From assembly GCA_046303115.1 (NCBI GenBank), contig JBKCGZ010000151.1, positions 1 through 9,009 on the forward strand: DNA of 9,009 nucleotides, given 5' to 3'. The first letter of the stretch is position 1; each line of letters starts with the position of its first letter. Positions 1-7,700 of the stretch are shown here, piece after piece. The notes under the pieces were generated by a model that saw nothing but the letters and a program-made list of their open reading frames with translations, had not been told where the DNA came from and made no database searches. Position numbers and translations under genes: made by a program. This stretch comes from CAINEC01 sp046303115. Lineage in GTDB: Bacteria > Bacteroidota > Bacteroidia > AKYH767-A > OLB10.

Positions 1-1
1 G

Positions 2-442
2 AGTATTGCAAAAGAATTAAATATTCCTATTATCGCACTATCGCAGTTGAGTCGTGCGGTAGAAACTAGAGGTTCATCTAAGCGTCCTCAATTAAGTGAT
101 CTTCGTGAATCAGGAGCTATTGAGCAGGATGCCGATATGGTAATGTTTATCTATCGTCCTGAATACTATCAGTTGGAAACTTTAGAAGATGGAACATCAA
201 CAAAGAATCTCGCTGAAATTATCATTGCAAAAAATCGTGCTGGTTCATTGGGTGATGTTAAGTTGCAGTTCATCGGACCATTAACAAAATTCTCTGACTA
301 CAATCACTTTGATTATAAAGATGAAACTGAAATTATGCATGGGGCTGGTATGACGCCAAATTATTCGGCAGAGTCAGGAAGTAACACAATAATTATCGAG
401 TCTCGCATAAATGAACAAAGACCAGACGATGCGGAATTTTGA
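2..442 (+). CDS. dnaB: Replicative DNA helicase DnaB, C-terminal fragment (5' end outside window)
   Basis: Last 146 codons of the hexameric replicative helicase that unwinds DNA at the fork and recruits primase. The frame is open from the window edge, so the gene is truncated by the window and not broken. It shows the end of the RecA-like ATPase domain: IIALSQLSR, then KRPQLSDLRESGAIEQDAD followed by MVMFIYRPEYY, which is the DnaB family signature (SQL.R..E.R..KRP..SDLRESGAIEQDAD...YR). A later I-I-I-A-K-N-R-A-G segment (about residues 76-84 of the fragment) matches the family's conserved IIAKqRnG strand. The Walker A region and N-terminal primase-binding domain lie upstream, out of view. The tail after the 'YNHFDY' segment is low in conserved residues and acidic at the very end, as is usual. 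The stop codon at 440-442 overlaps a possible ATG of the next gene. Identification is by motif and is very secure. Confidence 0.97.
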   Translation, partial: SIAKELNIPIIALSQLSRAVETRGSSKRPQLSDLRESGAIEQDADMVMFIYRPEYYQLETLEDGTSTKNLAEIIIAKNRAGSLGDVKLQFIGPLTKFSDYNHFDYKDETEIMHGAGMTPNYSAESGSNTIIIESRINEQRPDDAEF

Positions 443-483
443 TGCGTTTTACAACATTATACAATGTCTATCGTTTTAAGAGC

Positions 484-1746
484 ATGTTTAAAAAAATTAC
501 GCTATTAGTTTTTGCTTTTGTAATCGGATTTTTACCTGTTAAAGCTGCTTATATTTTAATTCCTATGGATGATTCACAATCGAATCATTTAAAGGCTTAT
601 GGCATTGCTTACTGGGTATTGACAAATAATGTGGAAGTGCAATGGCTCTTGAATTATCGAGGAGGTTCATTTATGATAAAACAAATTCCAGCTTTCGAAA
701 ACGAGTGTCGTGTGCGAGGAGTGAGTTTTAATGTCATCGCTGATGGACAAGCAGCAAGTATCTTGGATGAAATTGCGCAGCCAGAAGCTAATATGGATGT
801 TGTAAAGCTTGAAAAGGCGCCTAAGATGGCTGTTTATTCTCCGAAAGATAAGTTGCCATGGGATGATGCCGTAACACTTGTATTGACCTATGCGGAAATT
901 CCTTATGATGTGATTTATGATGAGGAAGTAATTCTTGGTGACTTACCAAAATACGATTGGTTGCACATGCATCACGAAGACTTTACTGGTCAGTATGGAA
1001 AGTTTTATGCGGCTTATCATACGGTGCCCTGGTATCAAGAGCAGGTGCGTTCAGAAGAAGCAAAAGCTAAAAAGTTGGGATTTGAAAAAGTATCTCAATT
1101 AAAACTCGCTGTCGTAAAGAAAATTCAAGAGTTTCTTTCAGGAGGAGGCTTTCTATTTTCGATGTGTTCCGGTACCGATAGTTATGATATTGCGCTCTCT
1201 GCTGATGGCGTAGATATCTGTGATAAAATCTATGATGGTGATGGCACCACTTCAAGCTATAATTCAAAATTGAATTACGAAAACACCCTTGCTTTTAAGG
1301 ATTTTAAATTGTCGACAAATCCACTTGAATATGAGTTCTCTGATATAGACATGACAAACTTTCGTAAGATTCCACGTAACGAAGATGTATTTACCATTTT
1401 TGAATTCTCCGCTAAATGGGATGTAGTTCCAAGTATGCTTTGTCAGAATCATGAGCAAGTTATTAAAGGTTTTATGGGACAAACAACCTCTTTCAACAAG
1501 AACCTTGTAAAGTCGAATGTTTTAATAATGGGGGAGAATAAAGCGGCTAATGAAGCTCGATATATACATGGGGAATATGGTAAAGGTACATGGACCTTCT
1601 ACGGAGGACATGATCCGGAAGATTATCAGCATATGGTCGGTGACCCTCAAACAGATTTATCTCTACATCCAAACTCACCGGGGTATCGATTAATATTAAA
1701 TAATGTGCTATTCCCTGCTGCGAAGAAGCGCAAGCAAAAGACCTAG
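484..1746 (+). CDS. Conserved exported Bacteroidota protein with a glutamine-amidotransferase/ThuA-like region; function unknown
   Basis: About 420 residues. The ATG at 484 is preferred because it begins a clean Sec signal peptide (M-F-K-K, hydrophobic 5-18, cleavage after V-K-A at 19-21). TTG 439 or ATG 442 would add 14-15 residues in front of it. The mature N-terminus has Y-I-L-I-P-M-D-D and WLLNYRGGSF. From about residue 114 (K-M-A-V-Y-S-P) the order resembles a class I glutamine amidotransferase or ThuA fold: an alpha/beta start, 'YDVIYDEEVILGDLP', 'YDWLHMHHEDFTGQYG', a glycine-rich elbow GGGFLFSMCSG with Cys228, and a C-terminal 'GTWTFYGGHDPEDY' with His376. I recall homologues carrying the label 'asparagine synthetase B' in databases, but there is no N-terminal Cys2 glutaminase and no PP-loop, so the name looks wrong. 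The gene follows dnaB with no gap and is probably co-transcribed with it. The export signal is clear; the fold is inferred and the role is unknown. Confidence 0.85.
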   Translation: MFKKITLLVFAFVIGFLPVKAAYILIPMDDSQSNHLKAYGIAYWVLTNNVEVQWLLNYRGGSFMIKQIPAFENECRVRGVSFNVIADGQAASILDEIAQPEANMDVVKLEKAPKMAVYSPKDKLPWDDAVTLVLTYAEIPYDVIYDEEVILGDLPKYDWLHMHHEDFTGQYGKFYAAYHTVPWYQEQVRSEEAKAKKLGFEKVSQLKLAVVKKIQEFLSGGGFLFSMCSGTDSYDIALSADGVDICDKIYDGDGTTSSYNSKLNYENTLAFKDFKLSTNPLEYEFSDIDMTNFRKIPRNEDVFTIFEFSAKWDVVPSMLCQNHEQVIKGFMGQTTSFNKNLVKSNVLIMGENKAANEARYIHGEYGKGTWTFYGGHDPEDYQHMVGDPQTDLSLHPNSPGYRLILNNVLFPAAKKRKQKT

Positions 1747-1807
1747 TTCTTGTTGATATTTTGTAATGTTTATCTACATTTCGTTTTATCGTGAACGCAA
1801 AAGCATT

Positions 1808-1815
1808 TAGATTTG
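1808..1815 (+). promoter_or_regulatory. Likely Bacteroidota-type -7 promoter element for the OmpA lipoprotein gene
   Basis: TAGATTTG is an exact match to the Bacteroidota sigma-ABfr -7 consensus TAnnTTTG. It lies in the only sizeable gap of the plus-strand block, 18 bases before the ATG at 1834. The -33 position is weak: a T-run at 1784-1787, about 20 bases upstream, replaces the expected TTTG/TTG. If used, the leader would be short (around a dozen bases) and A/T-rich without a Shine-Dalgarno site, as is common in this phylum. It would separate the OmpA-lpxH pair from the dnaB-led unit. Confidence 0.5.
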
Positions 1816-1833
1816 CACCATAATAAATTTATC

Positions 1834-2676
1834 ATGAAAAAAATCACCGTTCTATTTTTCGTTGCTGTCTATTTTATGACAGGCTGTGTAAGTAAAAAGA
1901 AATTTAATGCTCAGGTTTCAAAATATGATTCCTTAAAAACTAGCTTTGATAAAGTTGATTTAATGCTAAGCGATTGCATCGAAGAATCAAAAAGGAAGCA
2001 AAGTAGAATAGGTAGTTTAGAGGAAGAATTAAGTACTGCTAAAAAAAGTAGTGGGGCTATGCTGCAACAATTAAGCGATTTATCTGTGATTAGTGCAACG
2101 CAAGCTGAAAGTATTAAAAAGTCTCTTGAAAATATTAATGCCAAAGAAGGATACATCCGTAATCTTCAAACAGAATTATCACGCAAAGATTCTTTGAATA
2201 TGGCCTTGGTGTTAAACCTAAAGGGAGCATTAAAAGATGTAAATGATGATGATATTAATATTAATGTTGAAGGAAGTGCTGTATTTATTTCCATCTCTGA
2301 TAAGATGTTATTTAAGAGTGGAAGCTATGATATTACACCTCGTGCTAAAGAAATTTTAGGAAAGGTAGCTGATGTGATTAAAGCACAGTCTGATGTTCAG
2401 TTTATGGTAGAGGGCCATACCGATAATAAAGCTATTGCTACAGCTAATATTCGTGATAACTGGGATTTAAGCGTACTTCGTTCAGCATCTGTCGTACGTA
2501 CATTACAGAAGCAATATGGCGTTGATCCTGCGCGTATGATTGCAGCAGGTCGCAGTGAATATGTTCCAGTAACTTCTAATGATACACCTGATGGAAGAGC
2601 ATCAAACCGTCGTACGCGAATTGTAATTCTGCCGCAATTAGATCAGTTTTTCAAATTGATGGAGCCTAAACCTTAA
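1834..2676 (+). CDS. OmpA-family outer-membrane lipoprotein with coiled coil (peptidoglycan-binding)
   Basis: 280 residues. ATG 1834 is chosen over the in-frame TTG at 1813 because it opens a lipoprotein signal directly (M-K-K, hydrophobic 4-15, lipobox M-T-G-C with Cys18), and because the TTG lies inside the predicted promoter. Residues about 20-120 are rich in Lys/Glu/Gln/Leu heptads and look like a coiled coil or extended periplasmic stalk. Residues about 143-267 form an OmpA C-terminal domain: 'VFISISDKMLFKSGSYDI', then 'VEGHTDN', then 'NWDLSVLRSASVVRTL', then 'GRASNRRTRIVI'. Asp197 (in GHTD) and Arg216 (in LSVLR) occupy the positions that bind diaminopimelate in OmpA/Pal proteins. No acidic surface-export signal follows the lipid-anchored Cys, so the protein probably sits in the outer membrane facing the periplasm and tethers it to the wall. 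It is followed closely by lpxH. The family is certain; the exact paralogue is not. Confidence 0.93.
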   Translation: MKKITVLFFVAVYFMTGCVSKKKFNAQVSKYDSLKTSFDKVDLMLSDCIEESKRKQSRIGSLEEELSTAKKSSGAMLQQLSDLSVISATQAESIKKSLENINAKEGYIRNLQTELSRKDSLNMALVLNLKGALKDVNDDDININVEGSAVFISISDKMLFKSGSYDITPRAKEILGKVADVIKAQSDVQFMVEGHTDNKAIATANIRDNWDLSVLRSASVVRTLQKQYGVDPARMIAAGRSEYVPVTSNDTPDGRASNRRTRIVILPQLDQFFKLMEPKP

Positions 2677-2688
2677 TACTTCTCGATA

Positions 2689-3444
2689 GTGAATTTAACT
2701 CCCGGAAAGAAAGTTTATTTTATCAGTGATTTCCATTTAGGCGTTCCTAACGATACGGATAGCCGTAAAAGGGAAGATAAAATAGTTGCTTGGTTAAATT
2801 CAATTAGTAACGACGTTCAGATTTTATTTTTGATGGGTGATGTATTCGATTATTGGTTCGAATATAAAGAAGTTGTTCCAAGAGGGTATGTGCGATTGCT
2901 CGGTAAATTAGCTGAGTTAAGCGACGCAGGCGTAGAGATGCATTATTTTACAGGCAATCATGATATGTGGGTGTTCGATTATTTGCCGAAGGAAATTGGT
3001 TTGCAAATTCATCGAGCTCCGATTCAAAGGGAGTATAATGGTAAAATGTTTTTCTTAGGACATGGTGATGGATTAGGTCCCGGTGATTATGGTTATAAAT
3101 TCATTAAAAAGGTTTTTGCCAATAAATTAGCGCAATGGTTTTTTGCACGGATTCATCCGAACACAGGAATTGGTCTGATGAAGTTTTTTTCAAAAAGAAG
3201 TCGAATAGCAACTGGGACATCAGACGATGTTTTTTTAGGTGATGATAAAGAATGGCTGATGATATATAGTCGTGAGGTGTTGCAAAAAGAACACTACGAT
3301 TATTTTATTTTCGGACATCGTCATATGCCACTCGATAAAGCTCTTTCAGACAATTCACGTTATATTAATTTAGGGGAGTGGATTAATCACTTTACCTATG
3401 CTGTTTATGACGGAAAAGAACTGCAATTGAAAAAGTTTAATTGA
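2689..3444 (+). CDS. lpxH: UDP-2,3-diacylglucosamine diphosphatase LpxH (calcineurin-like phosphoesterase)
   Basis: 251 residues, the usual size. LpxH hydrolyses UDP-2,3-diacylglucosamine to lipid X and UMP in the fourth step of lipid A synthesis, at the cytoplasmic face of the inner membrane. All metallophosphoesterase motifs are present in order: D14-F-H16-L-G, G50-D51-V-F-D54 followed by Y-W-F, G-N90-H91-D, G-H125-G-D-G, and G-H210-R-H212-M-P. The basic helical insert (about residues 135-175) fits the substrate-binding cap of LpxH. The start is GTG at 2689, 12 bases after the OmpA stop; no ATG, GTG or TTG between it and the first catalytic motif competes, and the next ATG (2833) would delete the DFHLG motif. 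It is probably co-transcribed with the OmpA lipoprotein. A related phosphoesterase of unknown substrate is the only real alternative. Confidence 0.9.
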   Translation: MNLTPGKKVYFISDFHLGVPNDTDSRKREDKIVAWLNSISNDVQILFLMGDVFDYWFEYKEVVPRGYVRLLGKLAELSDAGVEMHYFTGNHDMWVFDYLPKEIGLQIHRAPIQREYNGKMFFLGHGDGLGPGDYGYKFIKKVFANKLAQWFFARIHPNTGIGLMKFFSKRSRIATGTSDDVFLGDDKEWLMIYSREVLQKEHYDYFIFGHRHMPLDKALSDNSRYINLGEWINHFTYAVYDGKELQLKKFN

Positions 3445-3460
3445 TTATTCATTCGCTATA

Positions 3461-3841
3461 ATGAATAAGAAAATTCGCAATCTGTTTTTATTTCTATTTC
3501 CTTTTTTGTTGATGATTTTTGTGAATCATTTCATTAAACCTTCCATTGATCCAATTCCAAATGATGGCAAATGGAATACAACCGATTCACTCCCTAATCG
3601 ATGTTCATGGGCTTGTCATAACAATACTATTTACTGTATTGATCATCATGTTAAAATGAATAAGATCTTATTAGCTGTTTCGCTACCTTTTTACTTTGGA
3701 GAGATTATGTTATTGAAATTAGCAGGCAACTTTTCTTTGATTAATATTTTATTGTTAGTTACACTAGTTCCACTATACCTCTGGTATTTTCTAATTAAAA
3801 TAATCTATACCCTGCAAGAAATAAAGGAGGCGAAAAAATGA
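3461..3841 (+). CDS. Small membrane protein with a CxxxCHN...YC..HH motif, function unknown
   Basis: 126 residues; not a family I can name. Three hydrophobic segments are visible: about 8-25, 69-87 and 91-115. Between the first and second is a polar loop of about 40 residues holding a compact cluster: C48-S-W-A-C52-H53-N-N-T, Y58-C59, then H62-H63-V-K. The loop is probably exposed on the periplasmic side if the first helix acts as an uncleaved anchor, which suggests disulfides or a metal site, but this is inference. ATG 3461 lies 16 bases after the lpxH stop with no Shine-Dalgarno site. The stop overlaps the start of the next gene by four bases (ATGA), so the two products probably act together. 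From memory, unverified, similar Cys/His-loop proteins occur beside a second tiny membrane protein in other Bacteroidota. Confidence 0.85.
   Translation: MNKKIRNLFLFLFPFLLMIFVNHFIKPSIDPIPNDGKWNTTDSLPNRCSWACHNNTIYCIDHHVKMNKILLAVSLPFYFGEIMLLKLAGNFSLINILLLVTLVPLYLWYFLIKIIYTLQEIKEAKK
3823..3830 (+). promoter_or_regulatory. Strong Shine-Dalgarno sequence for the 64-residue membrane protein
   Basis: AAAGGAGG lies seven bases upstream of the ATG at 3838, inside the last codons of the preceding gene. It complements the 3' end of 16S rRNA almost perfectly at ideal spacing. The other starts in this window lack such a site, as expected for Bacteroidota. Together with the ATGA overlap it indicates reinitiation or coupling that keeps the two small proteins in balance. 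Confidence 0.7.
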
Positions 3842-4032
3842 TTTTCAAATTGATCTCTTTCCTTTATAATTACTGTACTGACTTTGTAATTAACCTCGCA
3901 AATTTCACAGGACTATCTTATTATGAAATCAACTTCATACTGTTTTGTGTGTTGTATCCTATGTTAATGGTGGGACTTCCAATTATTTTAATTTACTTGA
4001 AAAATATAAAAAATAGGATAGCAAAAACATAA
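3838..4032 (+). CDS. Tiny membrane protein, partner of the preceding gene, function unknown
   Basis: 64 residues, overlapping the previous gene by four bases. A start region with a strong Shine-Dalgarno site supports a genuine gene despite its size. It has an amphipathic N-terminal third (about 1-22, containing N11-Y-C-T-D-F) and one strong transmembrane segment at about 32-54 ('ILFCVLYPMLMVGLP' onward), then a basic tail (K-N-I-K-N-R-I-A-K) that is expected to stay in the cytoplasm. Cysteines occur at 13 and 37. 'GLSYYEINF' precedes the membrane span and looks like a conserved hinge. No enzyme or transporter signature is visible. The natural reading is a small subunit or stabiliser for the upstream Cys/His-loop membrane protein. 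It ends one base short of the stop of the convergent lipoprotein gene. Confidence 0.8.
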   Translation: MIFKLISFLYNYCTDFVINLANFTGLSYYEINFILFCVLYPMLMVGLPIILIYLKNIKNRIAKT

Positions 4033-4033
4033 A

Positions 4034-4702
4034 TTATGCACCGCAAGAAATACTATCATCCAAGTAAATAAAATACCATTTGTCTTTATAAAATGCAAAA
4101 TACATAGTTCTTTCTATCATTTTTTCAACTTGAATTTCAACCTGCATAATTTTTAATCCTTTTAGAATACTAGGATATCTATCAGGTTTATCATTAGCTA
4201 CATCATAGCCAACAGGAGCTTTTTTGACAGATTTAAAATAAATAGCATCTTTTAAATTTGATGGTTCACAATAGCCATCATCAGGCAATTTATTACCGAT
4301 GATTTCTATTTTTTCTAGATTAATATTAGTTGTGCTAAAAAAATCGGGAGTATCAAAATAAGGCTTACTATTTAGTACTTGATAAATCCCAGGTGCTGAA
4401 AACCTTCCAATTGGTAATTCCTTATTGGTAAAATCTAAAAAATCAGGACTACTATTATACATAGCTCTATCCAAATTATCTTTAAAGTAAAGTTTTCTCA
4501 GAAAGTAATCCAAGAAAACTTCAAATTCTTTTGAATCTCTTGGATTTTCAATGATCTTGCTGGTTTGTGAGGTGTCTGTATTAACTGATACTTGGTTAGA
4601 GTCAGGCTGTTGCACCTTTTTTTGTTGATTATTTGAATTGTTGCATGCAACAATTACTAAAACCAATGTTATATTCGCTACTAATTTATCTATTGTTCTC
4701 AT
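4034..4702 (-). CDS. Small lipoprotein of unknown function
   Basis: 222 residues. It has an N-terminal lipoprotein signal (M-R-T-I-D-K, hydrophobic 8-19, lipobox I-V-A-C with Cys20), followed by a low-complexity Asn/Gln/Ser/Thr linker (about 21-50) that spaces the domain from the membrane. The rest (about 55-222) is a soluble alpha+beta domain with no motif I recognise. The C-terminus, 'FYKDKWYFIYLDDSISCGA', resembles the endings of other Bacteroidota lipoproteins of unknown role (K-W-Y-x-x-x-x-D-D...C-x-A), and Cys145 and Cys220 could pair. No K-[D/E]-type surface signal follows Cys20. It begins 58 bases after the M1 peptidase stop on the same strand and has its own promoter-like motif. It converges with the plus-strand block. 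It is AT-rich by eye compared with carA and dnaB, which would fit a lineage-specific gene. Confidence 0.82.
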   Translation of the reverse strand: MRTIDKLVANITLVLVIVACNNSNNQQKKVQQPDSNQVSVNTDTSQTSKIIENPRDSKEFEVFLDYFLRKLYFKDNLDRAMYNSSPDFLDFTNKELPIGRFSAPGIYQVLNSKPYFDTPDFFSTTNINLEKIEIIGNKLPDDGYCEPSNLKDAIYFKSVKKAPVGYDVANDKPDRYPSILKGLKIMQVEIQVEKMIERTMYFAFYKDKWYFIYLDDSISCGA

Positions 4703-4706
4703 ATTT

Positions 4707-4714
4707 CAAATATA
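4707..4714 (-). promoter_or_regulatory. Likely Bacteroidota-type -7 element for the small lipoprotein gene
   Basis: On the minus strand this reads TATATTTG, an exact TAnnTTTG match. It ends only four bases before the start codon (ATG, complement of 4700-4702), so a transcript starting at the normal distance would have almost no leader. The -33 region is poor (a T-rich run about 20 bases upstream, no TTTG). In such AT-rich sequence the match could be by chance. Confidence 0.35.
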
Positions 4715-4760
4715 TAAATATTTTATCTAATTTAAAATCTTGCTTTTCAATAAACTGTTA

Positions 4761-7700
4761 TTAATTCGAAATCTGTTTTCTTAATAATAACGGATTCAAC
4801 TTCGAAATATCAAATTTAAATCTGATTCTTTCAGGAAAATTATAGTCATTAGTATCAAAGTAATTAGTAATGCTCTTTGATGCAACCAATGGGAAATAAA
4901 CCTCTGCAACGTCTTTAACCAAGGAAAATGTAATTCCTCCTTCATAAACAAAGCTCTCTTTCAAATCAATATTTTTATTTCTTACATCTAAACCATCACA
5001 AACTCCTGCATCAAAAAAGAATCGGAATGGAAGTGGAATAGGGCAGTCAGCAGTAATATTGATTGTGCTCGCCCAAATAGCATTATTAGCGATTGGAGTG
5101 TAGATTTTAAATCCTCCCTGGTCAGTGAATATTTGCTTTGATAAAAAGTTAGTTCGAGGTAGATTTCTTCCTAAATATTTTCTGTCATACCCATAGTCAT
5201 AATAATTAGCCCCATCACTTAAGTTGATACCGTAGCCATCATTAAGATTTTTCAAGTTACCATTGATTAATCCACCTGCATATACTCTTACATATAATCC
5301 TTTATTTTTCTTTTTGTAAGAGAATTTATAGTTATAGTCAATGCTTAATTTGTTGAACGATTCATTGTTCTCCACAAATAAGTTAAACTTCCATGGGTCA
5401 AGCGTACGATTGTTCTCGTAGTTATAAGTTAATCTTGTAAATAAACTAGTCGCACTTTTTTTATCATACCAATAATCTTCTTCCACATTATTACAACTTA
5501 ACTTGATTGTTTGACGGACTTTCGATAGTCTATCATTATTACGAATATTGAATTCCAAATAAGGATTCACTTTTGAAAAGTGGCTGCTTTGAGTTACTTT
5601 ATCTTCATTATTGTCGAATGCGAATCTTCTTGCATCTACGCCTAATACAATGTTTTTAAATAATCCATCATTCATTTGCCAGGTATAATTGATATTACCA
5701 ACTCCAGCTAATTGTTGATTCTTGAATCCATACATCGGAGCAACAGCAAATTCGAAATTTCGCTTTGGTAAAAAGTAATTATGGACAAGAATACCACCCA
5801 TAAATCCGTTGTGATAGTTATATCCTACTGTAGGAGCTAAGTATAGGGTATTCTTGCCTGGATAATTTATTTTACCAATGAAATTAATTCTGAATGGATC
5901 AACTTTTTTGAATAACCCATGAGTACGCACTGAATTATTAATTCGATTAACATCAGGCATATCATTATTCGGGTCAATACTTATTTTATCACAATCGTTA
6001 CAATTGAAAAGAATTTTTTCATCAATACTATTTGGAGCTATCCATTTTGTATTAGTTATTTTTCCTTCAGTCATTCCTGCAATTAAAAATGGCGTATTTA
6101 ATTCTCCATTGTTTTTAATTTTTAATTCGTAATTGTCACCTGATTTTTTTATCGATGAGATTTTATAATCAATCTTATCACTAGTGTTAACTAAGTCATT
6201 GAAAAACCAACTAAGATTTTTTTCGCTCACTGCTTCAAATACATTTTGTAAGTCTTGCGGATACGGATGTTTAAATGCCCATTGATCAAAATAGGTGCGC
6301 ATGCAATTGTCAAATACTTCATCTCCTAAATAACTTTTAAGGTAATTCATTGAATAACCTGTTTTCATATAAACAATGCTACCATAATTCATCGAAGTGT
6401 ATTTAGCAGCATGCAAATCGATAGGCTGATCATTATTTTCTACTGCTGATAAATTATAAGCGAATCCAAATGCATCTTTGTAGTTTAATTTATCCAGTCC
6501 AATAAATTTATTTAGTCCTCCAAGACCTTCACTTAAACTATTTGATTTCTTTTTATCTTGAGGAGGATATTTAGTCAAGCTATAACGCATCTCATAGAAT
6601 GAATTAATTCCCTCATCCATCCAAGGGTGTTCCCTTTCATTACTTCCGAAGATGCCATAAAACCAATTATGTCCAACCTCATGCACAATTGTAGTCTCTA
6701 ACGTTTTGGCATTACCGCTCGCTCCGATAATTGTCACATTCGGATATTCCATTCCACCACCTGCTGCAATGGTTCCGTCTACTGCTGTACATTGATTATA
6801 AGGATAGTCACCAATCCAATTTGAGTAATATTTTAATGCATCTTTAATATACTCCGGACTCTTCATCCAAAGTTGATATTCGTTATTAGTAAATAATGAC
6901 CATGTCGTAACTTTCTTTCCTGATCGATCTAATACGATTTCATCTTTTAATACATGATAACGTTTATCAGCAAACCATCCGAAATCATGAATTTTTTCCT
7001 GATGAAAATGCAACGTCTTTGTTTTGTCTGAACTTTTAGGAAAGCTCATATCTTTCTTATCCGTAGGAATAGAATTATCCGTTTGTGTTCTTGTTTTTAC
7101 ATCTAATCCATTCATGCGAATTACCTCTGCTGCATTATCGGAATTATTATCTTCTACTAAATCGCCAGTAGCGCCTACCACATAATTTTCAGGAAGTGTT
7201 ATGTAAACATCGAAGCTTCCATATTCTGAATAAAATTCACCTTGATTCAAATAAGGCATTTGGTGCCAACCAAATTGATCATACACTGCTGGCTTGGGAT
7301 ACCATTGTGTAATGGCATATGCTTGTCCTATATGTCCTAAGCGAGAAAACTTCCCATTAGGAATCTTCACTTTGAATGGAGTCGTAATTACTGCACGTTG
7401 TCCTGGACAAAGTGGCTCATTTAAAATCAGCTTGCAGTAATCATTATTGATTCCATCAAATTCAATTTGTGCTGATTTAGCATTTACTTGAAAGTTTATT
7501 GAATCAATGTGGCCTCTGTCTTTTTCTTCTGCAAAGTAAAGATCGCTATTGCCTTGATTTAATTCCTGCTGACATAAAGCGGTTTTATTGTCTTTATATC
7601 CGTTAGGCCATAGGTGAATGTAAATAAAGGATAAAGTATCTTTTGAGCGATTGATATAATCAATTTGAATGTTAGCCGAGAGTGTATGATTGTTGTCGTT

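Noticed and set aside
439..483. Upstream starts TTG 439 and ATG 442 for the exported protein
   Set aside because: They would put 14-15 extra residues before a textbook signal peptide that begins at ATG 484. ATG 442 (TGATG overlap with dnaB) cannot be fully excluded.
1067..1482. Two open frames on the minus strand (1067-1267 and 1264-1482)
   Set aside because: Both lie wholly inside the exported-protein gene on the opposite strand. Their translations lack any domain look and they have no start signals.
1911..2156. Minus-strand open frame of 81 codons
   Set aside because: It is antisense to the coiled-coil part of the OmpA lipoprotein; the Ser/Leu-rich translation is what a Lys/Glu-rich coiled coil gives when read in reverse.
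3602..3652. C-S-W-A-C-H as a cytochrome c haem-binding site
   Set aside because: The spacing is CxxxCH rather than CxxCH, there is no cytochrome fold or axial-ligand context, and further Cys and His residues follow closely. Disulfide or metal binding fits better.
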